A DNA stretch of 64,000 bases from Bin87 sp965116565 (GTDB lineage: Bacteria; Chloroflexota; Dehalococcoidia; Lucifugimonadales; UBA3495), in the NCBI GenBank assembly GCA_965116565.1, contig OZ220699.1, forward strand, positions 1,984,001 to 2,048,000, in the 5' to 3' direction. The stretch's first letter is position 1. Every line of letters starts with the position of its first letter. The notes under the pieces are model-generated. The model saw nothing but the letters and a program-made list of their open reading frames with translations. It was not told where the DNA came from and made no database searches. The translations under genes and the position numbers were made by a program. Shown piece after piece: positions 9,480-18,547 of the stretch.

Positions 9480-10010
9480 ATGATCATCGCAGTTATCGGT
9501 AATTTCGATCCCCCTCCCCATGTGTACGCCCTCGCCGAGCAGGTGGGAAAGGAGTTAGGCCGCCGGGGCATCACAGTCGTTTGCGGCGGGCTTACCGGCG
9601 TAATGGAGGCGGTGTGCAAAGGCGCTAAGTCGGAGGGCGGTTCCACCATTGGTATTTTGCCCAGCGGCTCCCCTCACACTGCGAACGAGTATGTGGATAT
9701 CCCCGTGGCCACCAACATGGGCTATGCTCGGAACGTGGCGGTGGTCAGCACCGGCCGCGCCGCCATTGCAGTGGGCGGGGCTTTCGGCACGCTGTCCGAA
9801 ATCGCTTATGCGCTCAGTTATGGTATCCCTGTGGTATCCCTCAACAGTTGGCCTCTTACCGTTCGGGGTGACGGCCTGCCGGTTGGCGAGAATTACATAC
9901 TCGCCCATGATCCGGTCGACGCTGTCAACAAGGCTGTCGCCGCGGCGGAAGCCCGAACCGAACCGACCGGTACCGTTGCTTTCTCGGAACCTATTAGCGG
10001 AGAATCCTGA
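9480..10010 (+). CDS. LOG/DprA-like Rossmann protein (TIGR00725 type)
   Basis: Small Rossmann-fold protein of the family related to lysine-decarboxylase-like (LOG) phosphoribohydrolases and DprA/Smf. The 176 residues carry the N-terminal VIGNFDPPP segment, VVCGGLTGVMEAVCKGAKSEGG (~residues 37-58), and AIAVGGAFGTLSEIAYAL (~94-111), matching the PGGxGTxxE nucleotide-binding motif as GGAFGTLSE. Whether it hydrolyses nucleotide monophosphates is unknown, because the usual PGG is replaced by VGG. Its stop overlaps the enolase start in a TGATG, so the two are translationally coupled. The link to glycolysis is positional only. Confidence 0.82.
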   Translation: MIIAVIGNFDPPPHVYALAEQVGKELGRRGITVVCGGLTGVMEAVCKGAKSEGGSTIGILPSGSPHTANEYVDIPVATNMGYARNVAVVSTGRAAIAVGGAFGTLSEIAYALSYGIPVVSLNSWPLTVRGDGLPVGENYILAHDPVDAVNKAVAAAEARTEPTGTVAFSEPISGES

Positions 10011-11311
10011 TGCCCGAACCCACGATAGCATCAATAGTTGCCCGGGAAGCCCTCGACTCGCGCGGCAATCCAACCGTGGAAGCCGAGGTTACGCTCACCG
10101 ACGGTAGCGTGGGCCTGGCTTTGGTTCCTTCGGGCGCTAGCACTGGCAGCTACGAAGCGCTCGAGCTCCGCGATGGCGACGCGTCTCGATTCGGAGGCTC
10201 TGGGACTCTCACGGCGGTTCACAACGTGAATTCTCCCATCGCCTCAGCGCTCAATGGGACCTCCCCCTTCGATCAGGAAGATGTTGACAATCGCTTGAAT
10301 GCTGTGGACGGAACCCCCGCCAAGAGCGAACTGGGTGCGAACGCTGTGCTCGCAGTGTCGATGGCAACGGCGCGAGCGGCGGCCGTGTCCGCCCACCAAG
10401 GCTCTCTGTGGAGGCACCTTTCGGCCGGCGCCGCAGTGTCCTTGCCCGTTCCTTTGCTGAACATACTCAATGGGGGCCGCCATGCCTCTAATTCCGCGGA
10501 TGTCCAGGAGTTTATGGTGGCCCCGGCTGGGTTCGATCGGTTCTCTGACGCGCTCCGTGCCGGTGTTGAAATCTATCAATCGTTGAAATCCATATTGCGC
10601 CGGGGCGGCCACAATCTGAACGTGGGAGACGAGGGAGGTTTCGCCCCTACCCTGCCATCCAATCGGGACGCCATCGCAGTTGTGCTCCAGGCCATCGAAG
10701 CCGCTGGTTATCGCCCAGGCGAGCAAGTCTATATCGCACTCGACGTGGCGGCTTCGGAATTGTGGAACGCCGATGTGTCGAAGTACGACCTCAGCAGGGA
10801 AGGCGTGTCCCTGACTGCGTCCGAGTTGGTTGAATTGTATTCGGATTGGTGTCGCGAATATCCCATCGTCAGTATCGAGGACGGCTTGTTCGAAGACGAT
10901 TGGGAAGGCTGGACTGCCATGACCCGCGCTCTTGGGCAGTCGGTGCAACTTGTCGGCGACGACCTGTTGGTTACGAATATCAGTCGTCTAAAGCGTGGTA
11001 TCGAACAGGCCGCCGGCAATGCAATTCTCCTCAAACCCAACCAGATCGGTACTTTGTCCGAAACCTCCGCGGCCCTCGAATTGTCGCGCCATGCTGGATG
11101 GACGGCGGTGATGAGCCACCGCTCCGGCGAAACCGAAGACACCACCATCGCTGACCTCGCCGTAGCCTGGAACGTGGGTCAAATCAAAACTGGCGCGCCG
11201 GCCCGGTCCGAGCGTGTAGCCAAATACAACCGTCTGCTGCGTATCGAAGCGGAACTGGGAGCCCATGCCCAATTTGCAGGGCCAGATATATACGCGAGGT
11301 TCAGCCTCTGA
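10010..11311 (+). CDS. eno: Enolase (phosphopyruvate hydratase)
   Basis: Interconverts 2-phosphoglycerate and phosphoenolpyruvate in glycolysis and gluconeogenesis. The 433-residue length is typical. Visible motifs are the N-terminal DSRGNPTVEAEV, GASTGSYEALELRD (~residues 42-55), the metal-binding IEDGLFEDDWEGW and VGDDLLVTN, and the signature LLKPNQIGTLSET (~340-352), which includes the catalytic lysine. SHRSGETEDT lies downstream. The ATG overlaps the previous stop by one base. Confidence 0.98.
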   Translation: MPEPTIASIVAREALDSRGNPTVEAEVTLTDGSVGLALVPSGASTGSYEALELRDGDASRFGGSGTLTAVHNVNSPIASALNGTSPFDQEDVDNRLNAVDGTPAKSELGANAVLAVSMATARAAAVSAHQGSLWRHLSAGAAVSLPVPLLNILNGGRHASNSADVQEFMVAPAGFDRFSDALRAGVEIYQSLKSILRRGGHNLNVGDEGGFAPTLPSNRDAIAVVLQAIEAAGYRPGEQVYIALDVAASELWNADVSKYDLSREGVSLTASELVELYSDWCREYPIVSIEDGLFEDDWEGWTAMTRALGQSVQLVGDDLLVTNISRLKRGIEQAAGNAILLKPNQIGTLSETSAALELSRHAGWTAVMSHRSGETEDTTIADLAVAWNVGQIKTGAPARSERVAKYNRLLRIEAELGAHAQFAGPDIYARFSL

Positions 11312-11324
11312 CTCTGATCGGCGA

Positions 11325-11352
11325 TTCAAACCGTCCTTTACGGTGATATAAT
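11325..11352 (+). promoter_or_regulatory. Sigma-70-type promoter for gap
   Basis: A perfect -10 TATAAT (11347-11352) has a weaker -35 TTCAAA (11325-11330) 16 bp upstream. It lies in the 154-bp eno-gap spacer. The same extended word TATAATCGGGCCGC recurs at 55508. Confidence 0.65.
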
Positions 11353-11465
11353 CGGGCCGCTCGGTACGTGATTTCCGGACCGCGCGGCGCTTGATTTATC
11401 GCGGTTTCTGAACACGTTCCTATTTACCCTCGGATACCACCAATACTTGCTGGAGGGGAACCCAG

Positions 11466-12476
11466 ATGGCCACGCGCATCGGTATCAACGGCTTTGGTCG
11501 CATCGGACGGTTGGTGGCGCGCGCGGCCCTTTCACATACCTATAGAGATCGTTTGGATCTGGTCGCGGTCAATGGTACGGGTGAGACGGAAACGTCCGCG
11601 CACCTCTTCAAATACGACAGTACCTACGGACCGTATCCCGGTACCGTTGGGACCGACAACGGTAACTTGGTCCTCGACGGGAAAACCGTCCGGAAGTTCC
11701 AGCAACCCGATCCCGCCAACATCCCCTGGTCGGAAATGGATGTGGACATCGTAGTCGAGTGTACCGGCGTATTCACCGACGCATCGAAAGCCGCCGCCCA
11801 CATTGATAGTGGTGGCGCCAAAAAGGTCATCATTTCTGCCCCTGCCCGTGGCGCAGACGCCACCATCGTTCTTGGCGTCAACGACCAAGTGCTCAACAAC
11901 GATGAACACCGCATCATTTCTAACGCCTCCTGCACCACCAACTGCTTCGCTCCCATGGTGAAGGTGCTCCACGATGCATTCGGCGTGGAACGCGGGTTGA
12001 TGTCCACTATCCATGCCTACACGAATGACCAAAGCATCCTGGACCGGAACCACCGCGACCTCCGTCGTGCCCGAGCCGCCGCCCAGAACATCGTCCCAAC
12101 GAGCACTGGAGCCGCTCGGTCGGTCGGTGTCGTCCTCCCCGAGTTGGAGGGCAAACTCCACGGCATCGCTTACCGTATTCCCACGTCGGTGGGCTCAGTT
12201 ACCGACTTCGTGGCGGACCTGAAGCAGAATGTGACGAAGGATGATGTCAACGCAGCGTTCAGGTCTGCAGCCGATGGTTCCCTCAAGGGTATCTTGGAAT
12301 ATACCGAAGACCCTATCGTGAGCTCCGATATCCGAGGCAATACGCATAGCTGCATATTCGACGCCCTGAGCACCATGGTTTTGGATGACAACATGGTCAA
12401 GATCATGGGCTGGTACGATAATGAGTGGGGTTACTCGTGCCGCACCGCCGATCTCTGCTGCATGGTTGGCGGTTAG
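11466..12476 (+). CDS. gap: Glyceraldehyde-3-phosphate dehydrogenase, type I
   Basis: Oxidises glyceraldehyde-3-phosphate to 1,3-bisphosphoglycerate with NAD(P)+. It has 336 residues. The N-terminal Rossmann motif is INGFGRIGRLVARA. The active-site block SNASCTTNC (about residues 152-160, catalytic Cys at ~156) and the C-terminal WYDNEWGYSCR (helix S-loop) are intact. The residue corresponding to Asp32 is replaced (VNGTGETE), as in enzymes with relaxed NAD/NADP preference; that is an inference. GGAGG (11452-11456) lies upstream of the ATG. A promoter lies at 11325-11352. Confidence 0.97.
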   Translation: MATRIGINGFGRIGRLVARAALSHTYRDRLDLVAVNGTGETETSAHLFKYDSTYGPYPGTVGTDNGNLVLDGKTVRKFQQPDPANIPWSEMDVDIVVECTGVFTDASKAAAHIDSGGAKKVIISAPARGADATIVLGVNDQVLNNDEHRIISNASCTTNCFAPMVKVLHDAFGVERGLMSTIHAYTNDQSILDRNHRDLRRARAAAQNIVPTSTGAARSVGVVLPELEGKLHGIAYRIPTSVGSVTDFVADLKQNVTKDDVNAAFRSAADGSLKGILEYTEDPIVSSDIRGNTHSCIFDALSTMVLDDNMVKIMGWYDNEWGYSCRTADLCCMVGG

Positions 12477-12500
12477 CACTCTCCGGGCAATCTACCGCCT

Positions 12501-15500
12501 TTGAATATTTCCCGACTGATCATGTTTGGCCCCCTACGCCGTGTGTGGGGGGCCAATTTTTTGCTGGTGGTCCTTCTCGTGGTGGCCCTAGGGCTGCGCC
12601 TTTATGGGATCGATTGGGACCAGGGGCACGGATTCCATCCCGACGAGCGTTCCTTTTACATGCGGGCCGGCGACATGCTGTGCTTGCTCACCGCGAGCGC
12701 CGATCAGGATGGTCCGTACTGCTCGGCGTCCCATCTACGTTCCTTGCTCGCCACCGAGCAATTTCTCGGAATCGAACCCGGCCTGCCCGATTTTCGGACT
12801 GCTCTGTCTGCTGAACGCAGCCCCTTGAACCCCAGATGGTTCCCGTTGGGCAGCGTGTTGATCTACGCCCTGGTTCTGTTGCGCACGTTGGTGGAACCGT
12901 TCGCCGATTGGGGCATCATGGAACTCAGGTTCATTGGGCGCACTCTGGCCGCGCTTGCGGACGTCGGCTCTGTATTCCTGCTCTATGTCATAGGCCGCCG
13001 AATGTACGGGCAATGGGTCGGGATACTGGCCGCTGCTTTTGCCACCTTCGCGGTAATACACATCCAGCACGCCCATTTCTACCGCCCAGAACCTTTCACC
13101 GTGCTGGCGTCGCTTGCGGCACTATGGGCCATGCTGCGTTTCATCGACTCTCGGACCTATCGAGATGCAGCGTTGCTGGGCGCGCTGGTCGGCTTGGCCA
13201 TGGCGCCGAAGGTGTCCGTTGCGCCAATGGTAGCGCCTTTAGTCCTCACGTTTCTATGGGTCGCCAAAGATCGTACCCGGCGCGATTGGACGGAATTGGG
13301 GCCGTGGGACGTCGCACGCATTATCCCGACGGCAGCCCTCGCGGGAGCGGCGGGTGTGCTCACGTTCTTTTTCACCACGCCGTATGCCTTCCTGGATTTT
13401 GCCAACTTCGTCGGTGACATACGAGAGCAAACTGGCATGGCTGGCGAAGCTGGGCGGTTCCCATTCACCTGGCAATACGCGGATACGCCGGCGTTTCTGT
13501 ACCAATTGCGTCAAACCACGGTTTGGGGTTTGGGCATTCCGCTGGGGATCGTCACGTGGGCCTCTGTCCCCATCACGGCGCTCCTCGCATGGCGGGGCGG
13601 GATGGCTCAACGTTGCGATGTGCTGCTGCTGGCGTGGTTTGTCCCCGCGTTCGTTTTCTTGGAGCTATTTGAGGTCAAATTCCTTCGCTACGTCTTCCCG
13701 CTGGTGCCCTTCGCTATTCTGATGGCGGCGAGGGCCTTGGTGTCGTTGGTCGGGTGGGCCCGGGATTTGCGATACCGCCCGTATAACCAAAGCCTCGTCA
13801 GTCCTGACGATGCTCCGTTCTCTGAGGAATGGCACGCGACTCCACCTACCGTCGGCGGCGACGTGGTATTTGACGAGCCTTTGTTCGGCGACGACCCTTT
13901 TTCGGACGCTCCCTTTTCTGAGGAATGGCACGCTACTCCTCCGTTAGCCGGGGCGTCTGTGGCCGCTTCTCCAACCGTTCCATCGTTTTCCGCAACGACC
14001 AACCGTACACGGGTAGGGCGCACCGGAATCGGTGGATTGATTGACAGGTATGCGTTCCCTTCCAGCATCGCATTCTTGGTCGTGGTCCTGGCTTTGACCG
14101 TTTGGTACGCCATAGCCTTTACTGGGATTTATGGCCGTACCCATACGGCCATAACCGCGTCGGATTGGATCAAGGATAACGTCCGGGCGGGGACCTCCAT
14201 CGTCAACGGCGGTTCGAATTGGGATGAACAAATCCCGGATTTAGGGCGCTACGATGTGTGGACTTTTCCTGCCTACCACCCGGACCGGGATCCCACAAAA
14301 ATCAGGAATTTGGTTGACCGTTTGGCCGATTCCGAATATCTGTTGTTCTACTCCAATCGGGCGTACGGTTCGGTTTCACGGTTGCCACATGAGTTCCCAC
14401 AAAGTTCCGCTCTCTACCGCTTGTTGTTTTCAGGGCAACTGGGATACCAACTCGAGCGCGCGTTCACGTCGTATCCTTCTTTCGCCGGTGTCCATTTGCG
14501 TGACGATCCCTTTGGTCGCGCTGGCGTCCCCGCTCCGCCATTGTCTCAGTCTGGGGACGCTGGATTGCCCGGCGGTATAGTGGTCAACCTTGGTTACGCG
14601 GACGAAAATGTCATCGGCTACGACCATCCCCAGGTCTTGGTGTTCAAAAACATCGACCGGCTGGACGAAAACCAGATTAGGAACCGCATCAGTACCTCGG
14701 CGAACTCATCAACATCGGCTCATGATTTGTTGATGTTGTCGCCAGCCGCCCGTGATGCACAGCAATCGGGTGGTACGTGGTCCCATCTGTTCAATCGGGA
14801 TGGTTGGGCAAACCGGGTACCGTGGCTGGCATGGCTGCTGGCTGTCGAGCTGATCTTTTTGATCGCGTTCCCGTTCATGTGGTGGTTGTTTCGCCCGCTG
14901 CCAGACCGTGGAATTTGCTTCGCCCGCGCGCTCGGTCTGTTGTTGGTCGCTTTGGTCACTTGGTGGCTGGTGAATTCCGGCTTGCTGACGTTCTCGTTGC
15001 TCGCGATCATCGCTGCGCTGGTGATGGTTTCTGTGCCGTCGGCCTTGGTGCTGTTGTTGCAGTGGCGCAATCTTCTCGGTTGGTTGCGAAAGAAATGGCG
15101 ATTCGTCATCACTGCCGAGGCGTTGTTCCTGTTGGCATTCTTGGCATTCGTGCTGATTCGGGCAGCCAACCCTGATCTCTGGCATCCGTGGCGCGGAGGC
15201 GAAAAACCGATGGAGCTCGCCTATTTCACCGCGGTTGCGCGTTCGTCCGTGTTGCCCCCGTTCGATCCCTGGTTCAGCGGCGGCTATCTGAATTACTACT
15301 ACTGGGGGTATTTCATACTGTCGGTGCCACTGAGGCTGACTGGAATCCCTCCAACCACTGCCTTCAACGTTGCCGTCCCCTTGATCTTCGCGCTGACCGC
15401 CACCGGTATTGGTTCGCTCGTATACAACATGGTGGCCGTCTCAGGCAAACGGCCTGACGAGGCACCTATTCGCTCCCGTTGGCAGTCGGGGCAGCCTTCG

Positions 15501-17324
15501 TCACGGTCGGAACCACAACGGCGCAGTCGCCGACGGTTTTGGGGAGCCTTTCCATCGAATGTACGAATCCCACGTTCCGGGGCGGTTTGCGCTGGCATCG
15601 TCGCTGCCCTGATGGCAGTCGTTTGCGCCAATCTGGACGGAGTCTTGCAACTCGCCGAAATGGCCCAGCGAAAAGCGTCGGGCATAGCCGCGCCACTTTC
15701 GAGTTTTGATTTCTGGCGCAGCAGCCGAGCCATACCGGAATCACCAGAATTCGCCCCTTCCGTTCTCACGCCTTGGCTAACCTCAGACTCTCATTTCGAA
15801 TCTGGGTTTCACATTACGGAGTTCCCATTTTTCACATTTCTGTTTGCTGACCTCCACGCCCACATGACGACCATGCCTTTTGCCATCCTTTCGTTGGCTC
15901 TGGGGTTCTCTTTGTTGGTGGGTTTTGCAAAATCTGGTCCGCGCAACGCCTGGCCGTGGATCACGGTAGCCGTGTTGGCCGTGTCCGTCGGCAGCCTATG
16001 GGCAATCAATTCCTGGGAGTATCCCGCCTACGCGTTGCTCATGCTCGGCTTTGTTGGGGCTGCCTCCTGGATGGCGCCTGGAACCATTAAGCGCCGTCTT
16101 ACGATCGGTGCGATCGTTGGGATATTCGCTGTAGTGGTCAGTTACATGGCGTTCCTGCCGTTCCACCAGTCCACCGAGACGTTCGGTACCGGCATCGAAC
16201 CGACGCGTTGGCGAACGCCATTGTCGAGTTACCTGTTGATCCACGCGTTGTCGTTACTGGCCGCGATAGCGTTGCTGTCAGCGACGCTACCTCGTGCTTT
16301 GGGACCTTGCCTGAACCGCGTCACAAGACGGCGACGTCTCCCAACGGCGCATCAATGGCTATTGGCGGGAGTAGGTTTGAGTGTGCTTGCTGCGTGTTAC
16401 TTCCTGGCCGCCGGATTCGCAACGGCAGGACTATTGACGATATTTTTTACCCTGACGTTGTGGTCGGCCGGCGCGATCCTCGTGTCGCCCAATTATTCTG
16501 AACGCCGTGCCGATGTCATGGCATTGGCGATGTTGGCGGTTGCGCTCGCCATCGGCATCGGGGTTGATTTCGTCCGTATCGAGGGAGACATCGCTCGGAT
16601 GAACACCCTGTTCAAATATTACCTGGTCGCTTGGATACTGTTCGCAGCCGCCGGCGCTTACGGATTGTGGCGAGGTTGGACTATTGCCGGTAACGCGAGT
16701 GGTCGCGTGCGCAATACGCTCCGTTGGGGAGTCTTGGGCCTCGTCATTGCCGTGTTTGCAGGGACTTTGGTGTACCCCGTGCTGGCTACTCCCGTCCGAA
16801 TACAGGACCGTTTCAACGCCCTGCCGCCCACCCTCGACGGAGCAGCGTGGATGCCCGCTGCCACGTATCAACCACCCGATTGGTGTGTCGGGGAGTCAGT
16901 GGATCCCATCACCTTAGACTGGGATTACGACGCCATCAATTGGCTGCAGGATAACGTGCGCGGGTCCCCCGTCGTCCTCGAAGCCCACGGCACCCAATAT
17001 TGTTGGAACGCTCGTATCTCCCAATACACCGGATTGCCCACTGTATTGGGCTGGCCCTGGCATCAGCAGCAGCAGCGCAATGACGGAGGCATCGTGAACG
17101 ACCGTGCCCGGGACATATCTACTATCTACAACACGCCCAATCCCCGGCGAGCGCTTGGATTGCTGGACGAATATGACGTTAAGTACATCGTCGTCGGTGG
17201 TCTGGAACACGCATACTACGACGAGCGCGGCATCGCCAAGTTCGACGCTATGGTGACCGACGGGACTTTGGCGCTCGAATACACGAACGCCCGTACGCGC
17301 ATCTATCGGGTGATTCGCTCCTGA
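12501..17324 (+). CDS. Giant membrane protein: PMT-like glycosyltransferase N-half fused to a Chlor_Arch_YYY (DUF2298) C-half
   Basis: A 1607-residue polytopic protein. The N-terminal half (to ~residue 420) resembles GT39/ArnT-type lipid-linked sugar transferases, with a GFHPDERSFY segment after the first helix that is typical of the catalytic acidic loop. A hydrophilic region (~430-505) holds a 32-residue tandem duplication. From ~890 on, the DUF2298 hallmark WHPWRGGEKP and YLNYYYWGYF (~927-936) appear, followed by about a dozen helices and a final soluble domain (~1450-1607). The acceptor is unknown; cell-surface glycan or glycoprotein assembly is inferred from the families. The frame opens at TTG 12501, and an in-frame ATG at 12522 is an equally good start. 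Confidence 0.85.
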   Translation: MNISRLIMFGPLRRVWGANFLLVVLLVVALGLRLYGIDWDQGHGFHPDERSFYMRAGDMLCLLTASADQDGPYCSASHLRSLLATEQFLGIEPGLPDFRTALSAERSPLNPRWFPLGSVLIYALVLLRTLVEPFADWGIMELRFIGRTLAALADVGSVFLLYVIGRRMYGQWVGILAAAFATFAVIHIQHAHFYRPEPFTVLASLAALWAMLRFIDSRTYRDAALLGALVGLAMAPKVSVAPMVAPLVLTFLWVAKDRTRRDWTELGPWDVARIIPTAALAGAAGVLTFFFTTPYAFLDFANFVGDIREQTGMAGEAGRFPFTWQYADTPAFLYQLRQTTVWGLGIPLGIVTWASVPITALLAWRGGMAQRCDVLLLAWFVPAFVFLELFEVKFLRYVFPLVPFAILMAARALVSLVGWARDLRYRPYNQSLVSPDDAPFSEEWHATPPTVGGDVVFDEPLFGDDPFSDAPFSEEWHATPPLAGASVAASPTVPSFSATTNRTRVGRTGIGGLIDRYAFPSSIAFLVVVLALTVWYAIAFTGIYGRTHTAITASDWIKDNVRAGTSIVNGGSNWDEQIPDLGRYDVWTFPAYHPDRDPTKIRNLVDRLADSEYLLFYSNRAYGSVSRLPHEFPQSSALYRLLFSGQLGYQLERAFTSYPSFAGVHLRDDPFGRAGVPAPPLSQSGDAGLPGGIVVNLGYADENVIGYDHPQVLVFKNIDRLDENQIRNRISTSANSSTSAHDLLMLSPAARDAQQSGGTWSHLFNRDGWANRVPWLAWLLAVELIFLIAFPFMWWLFRPLPDRGICFARALGLLLVALVTWWLVNSGLLTFSLLAIIAALVMVSVPSALVLLLQWRNLLGWLRKKWRFVITAEALFLLAFLAFVLIRAANPDLWHPWRGGEKPMELAYFTAVARSSVLPPFDPWFSGGYLNYYYWGYFILSVPLRLTGIPPTTAFNVAVPLIFALTATGIGSLVYNMVAVSGKRPDEAPIRSRWQSGQPSSRSEPQRRSRRRFWGAFPSNVRIPRSGAVCAGIVAALMAVVCANLDGVLQLAEMAQRKASGIAAPLSSFDFWRSSRAIPESPEFAPSVLTPWLTSDSHFESGFHITEFPFFTFLFADLHAHMTTMPFAILSLALGFSLLVGFAKSGPRNAWPWITVAVLAVSVGSLWAINSWEYPAYALLMLGFVGAASWMAPGTIKRRLTIGAIVGIFAVVVSYMAFLPFHQSTETFGTGIEPTRWRTPLSSYLLIHALSLLAAIALLSATLPRALGPCLNRVTRRRRLPTAHQWLLAGVGLSVLAACYFLAAGFATAGLLTIFFTLTLWSAGAILVSPNYSERRADVMALAMLAVALAIGIGVDFVRIEGDIARMNTLFKYYLVAWILFAAAGAYGLWRGWTIAGNASGRVRNTLRWGVLGLVIAVFAGTLVYPVLATPVRIQDRFNALPPTLDGAAWMPAATYQPPDWCVGESVDPITLDWDYDAINWLQDNVRGSPVVLEAHGTQYCWNARISQYTGLPTVLGWPWHQQQQRNDGGIVNDRARDISTIYNTPNPRRALGLLDEYDVKYIVVGGLEHAYYDERGIAKFDAMVTDGTLALEYTNARTRIYRVIRS
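13809..13943 (+). repeat. In-gene duplication encoding two copies of DAPFSEEWHATPP
   Basis: Two near-identical segments begin at 13809 and 13905, exactly 96 bp (32 codons) apart. Both encode DAPFSEEWHATPP, with mostly synonymous differences between them. They sit in the hydrophilic loop between membrane blocks of the giant PMT/YYY protein. Confidence 0.85.
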
Positions 17325-17339
17325 ATCCCCGGATCGATT

Positions 17340-17368
17340 TTGACCCGGCCCAACCCTTACCCTATAAT
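17340..17368 (+). promoter_or_regulatory. Sigma-70-type promoter for the Gfo/Idh/MocA gene
   Basis: -35 TTGACC (17340-17345), a 17-bp spacer and a perfect -10 TATAAT (17363-17368). It starts just after the stop of the giant membrane protein, so the oxidoreductase is probably a separate transcription unit. Confidence 0.8.
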
Positions 17369-17436
17369 CGCGTTCCCCGCGCCGCCGCTCCTGATTCACT
17401 CCGGTGGCGCTTGAGGTACGCCAAGGAGGTACTACT

Positions 17437-18471
17437 GTGGCAATCGAATCCGTCCGCGTCGGTTTGATCGGCGCCGGCCGTAATACCCGTGATCGACACA
17501 TACCGGGTTTCAATAGCACTGCCGGCGTGGAAATCGGCGCTGTGGCTAACCGTTCCCGCGCGTCGGGCCAGGCCGTAGCCGACGCCTTCAACATCCCGAC
17601 CGTGTATGACAATTGGGAAGAGCTGCTCGAAGACGAGAGCCTCGACGCGGTCTGTATCGGCACTTGGCCTTACATGCACCGCACGTTGACCACTGCTGCG
17701 TTGGCCGCCGGCAAGCACGTCTTGTGCGAGGCTCGAATGGCGATGAACGCGTCAGAAGCCCACGAGATGCTTGCTGTATCGCAGCAGACCCCTGACCTGG
17801 TCGCTCAGATCGTACCGTCGCCGATGACCTTCGGAATCGATGACTTGCTGATTCGCCTGATCTCCGAGGGATTTTTGGGCGAATTGGTATCGGTCGAGGT
17901 GCAATCTCTCACCGGCTTCACCGACCGCGATTCCACCATGCACTGGCGCCAGGACCGTGACCTTAGCGGTTTCAACATTCTCAACATGGGCATCTGGTAC
18001 GAGGCCATGATCCGGTGGGTCGGTCGCGCCAACCAGGTAATGGCGATGAGCAAGATCTCCGTGCCCCATCGCAGGGACGACGACGGCAACTGGCGTTCTA
18101 TCACCATCCCCGATACGGTCGATATCCTATGCCGGTTGGCCAACGGGGCCAACGCCCACCTGCGATTCAGCGCCTGCGCCGGTCTGTCCCCAGGAAATGA
18201 TGTCTGGCTCTACGGTACTGATGGCACCATCCACGTCGACAGCCAGTTGCGCGTGTTCGGAGGCAAACGCGGCGACTCCGAGTTGCAGGAAATCGCTAAT
18301 CCACCGGAAAGCCGCTATTCTTGGTCGGTCGAGCAGGAATTCATCGCGTCCATCCGCGATGGCGCTCCAGTGATGCGCACCCCGTTCAATATCGGCGTGC
18401 ACTATATGGAATGGACCGAAGCGGTTACGGTCAGCGCTCAGACTGGCGAGGCGGTTTACTTGCCTTTGTAG
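17437..18471 (+). CDS. Gfo/Idh/MocA-family NAD(P)-dependent oxidoreductase
   Basis: Probable dehydrogenase or related enzyme acting on a sugar, inositol or similar hydroxy substrate. The N-terminal Rossmann motif is VGLIGAGRNTRDRHIPGF, and the conserved KHVLCEARMA (~residues 90-99) matches the family's EKP block, with the usual Lys-Pro replaced by Ala-Arg. That may affect catalysis. The C-terminal alpha/beta domain ends in HYMEWTEAVTVSAQTGEAV, normal for the family. I chose GTG at 17437 because an ideal AAGGAGG (17423-17429) sits 7 bp upstream; an in-frame GTG at 17404 lies before this site and is unlikely. The substrate cannot be read from the sequence. Confidence 0.88.
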   Translation: MAIESVRVGLIGAGRNTRDRHIPGFNSTAGVEIGAVANRSRASGQAVADAFNIPTVYDNWEELLEDESLDAVCIGTWPYMHRTLTTAALAAGKHVLCEARMAMNASEAHEMLAVSQQTPDLVAQIVPSPMTFGIDDLLIRLISEGFLGELVSVEVQSLTGFTDRDSTMHWRQDRDLSGFNILNMGIWYEAMIRWVGRANQVMAMSKISVPHRRDDDGNWRSITIPDTVDILCRLANGANAHLRFSACAGLSPGNDVWLYGTDGTIHVDSQLRVFGGKRGDSELQEIANPPESRYSWSVEQEFIASIRDGAPVMRTPFNIGVHYMEWTEAVTVSAQTGEAVYLPL

Positions 18472-18494
18472 TTCGAGGCCTAAATCATAAAAAC

Positions 18495-18523
18495 AATGGG
18501 GCGGGTGTTGAACCCGCCCCATT
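18495..18523. terminator. Bidirectional terminator between convergent genes
   Basis: A perfect 12-bp stem AATGGGGCGGGT / ACCCGCCCCATT with loop GTTGA lies between the convergent oxidoreductase (+) and the selenoprotein gene (-). An A-run (CATAAAAACA, 18486-18495) precedes it and serves as the T-run for the minus strand. Confidence 0.85.
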
Positions 18524-18547
18524 CCGTTCAGCCCCGGGTGCTCTCAA

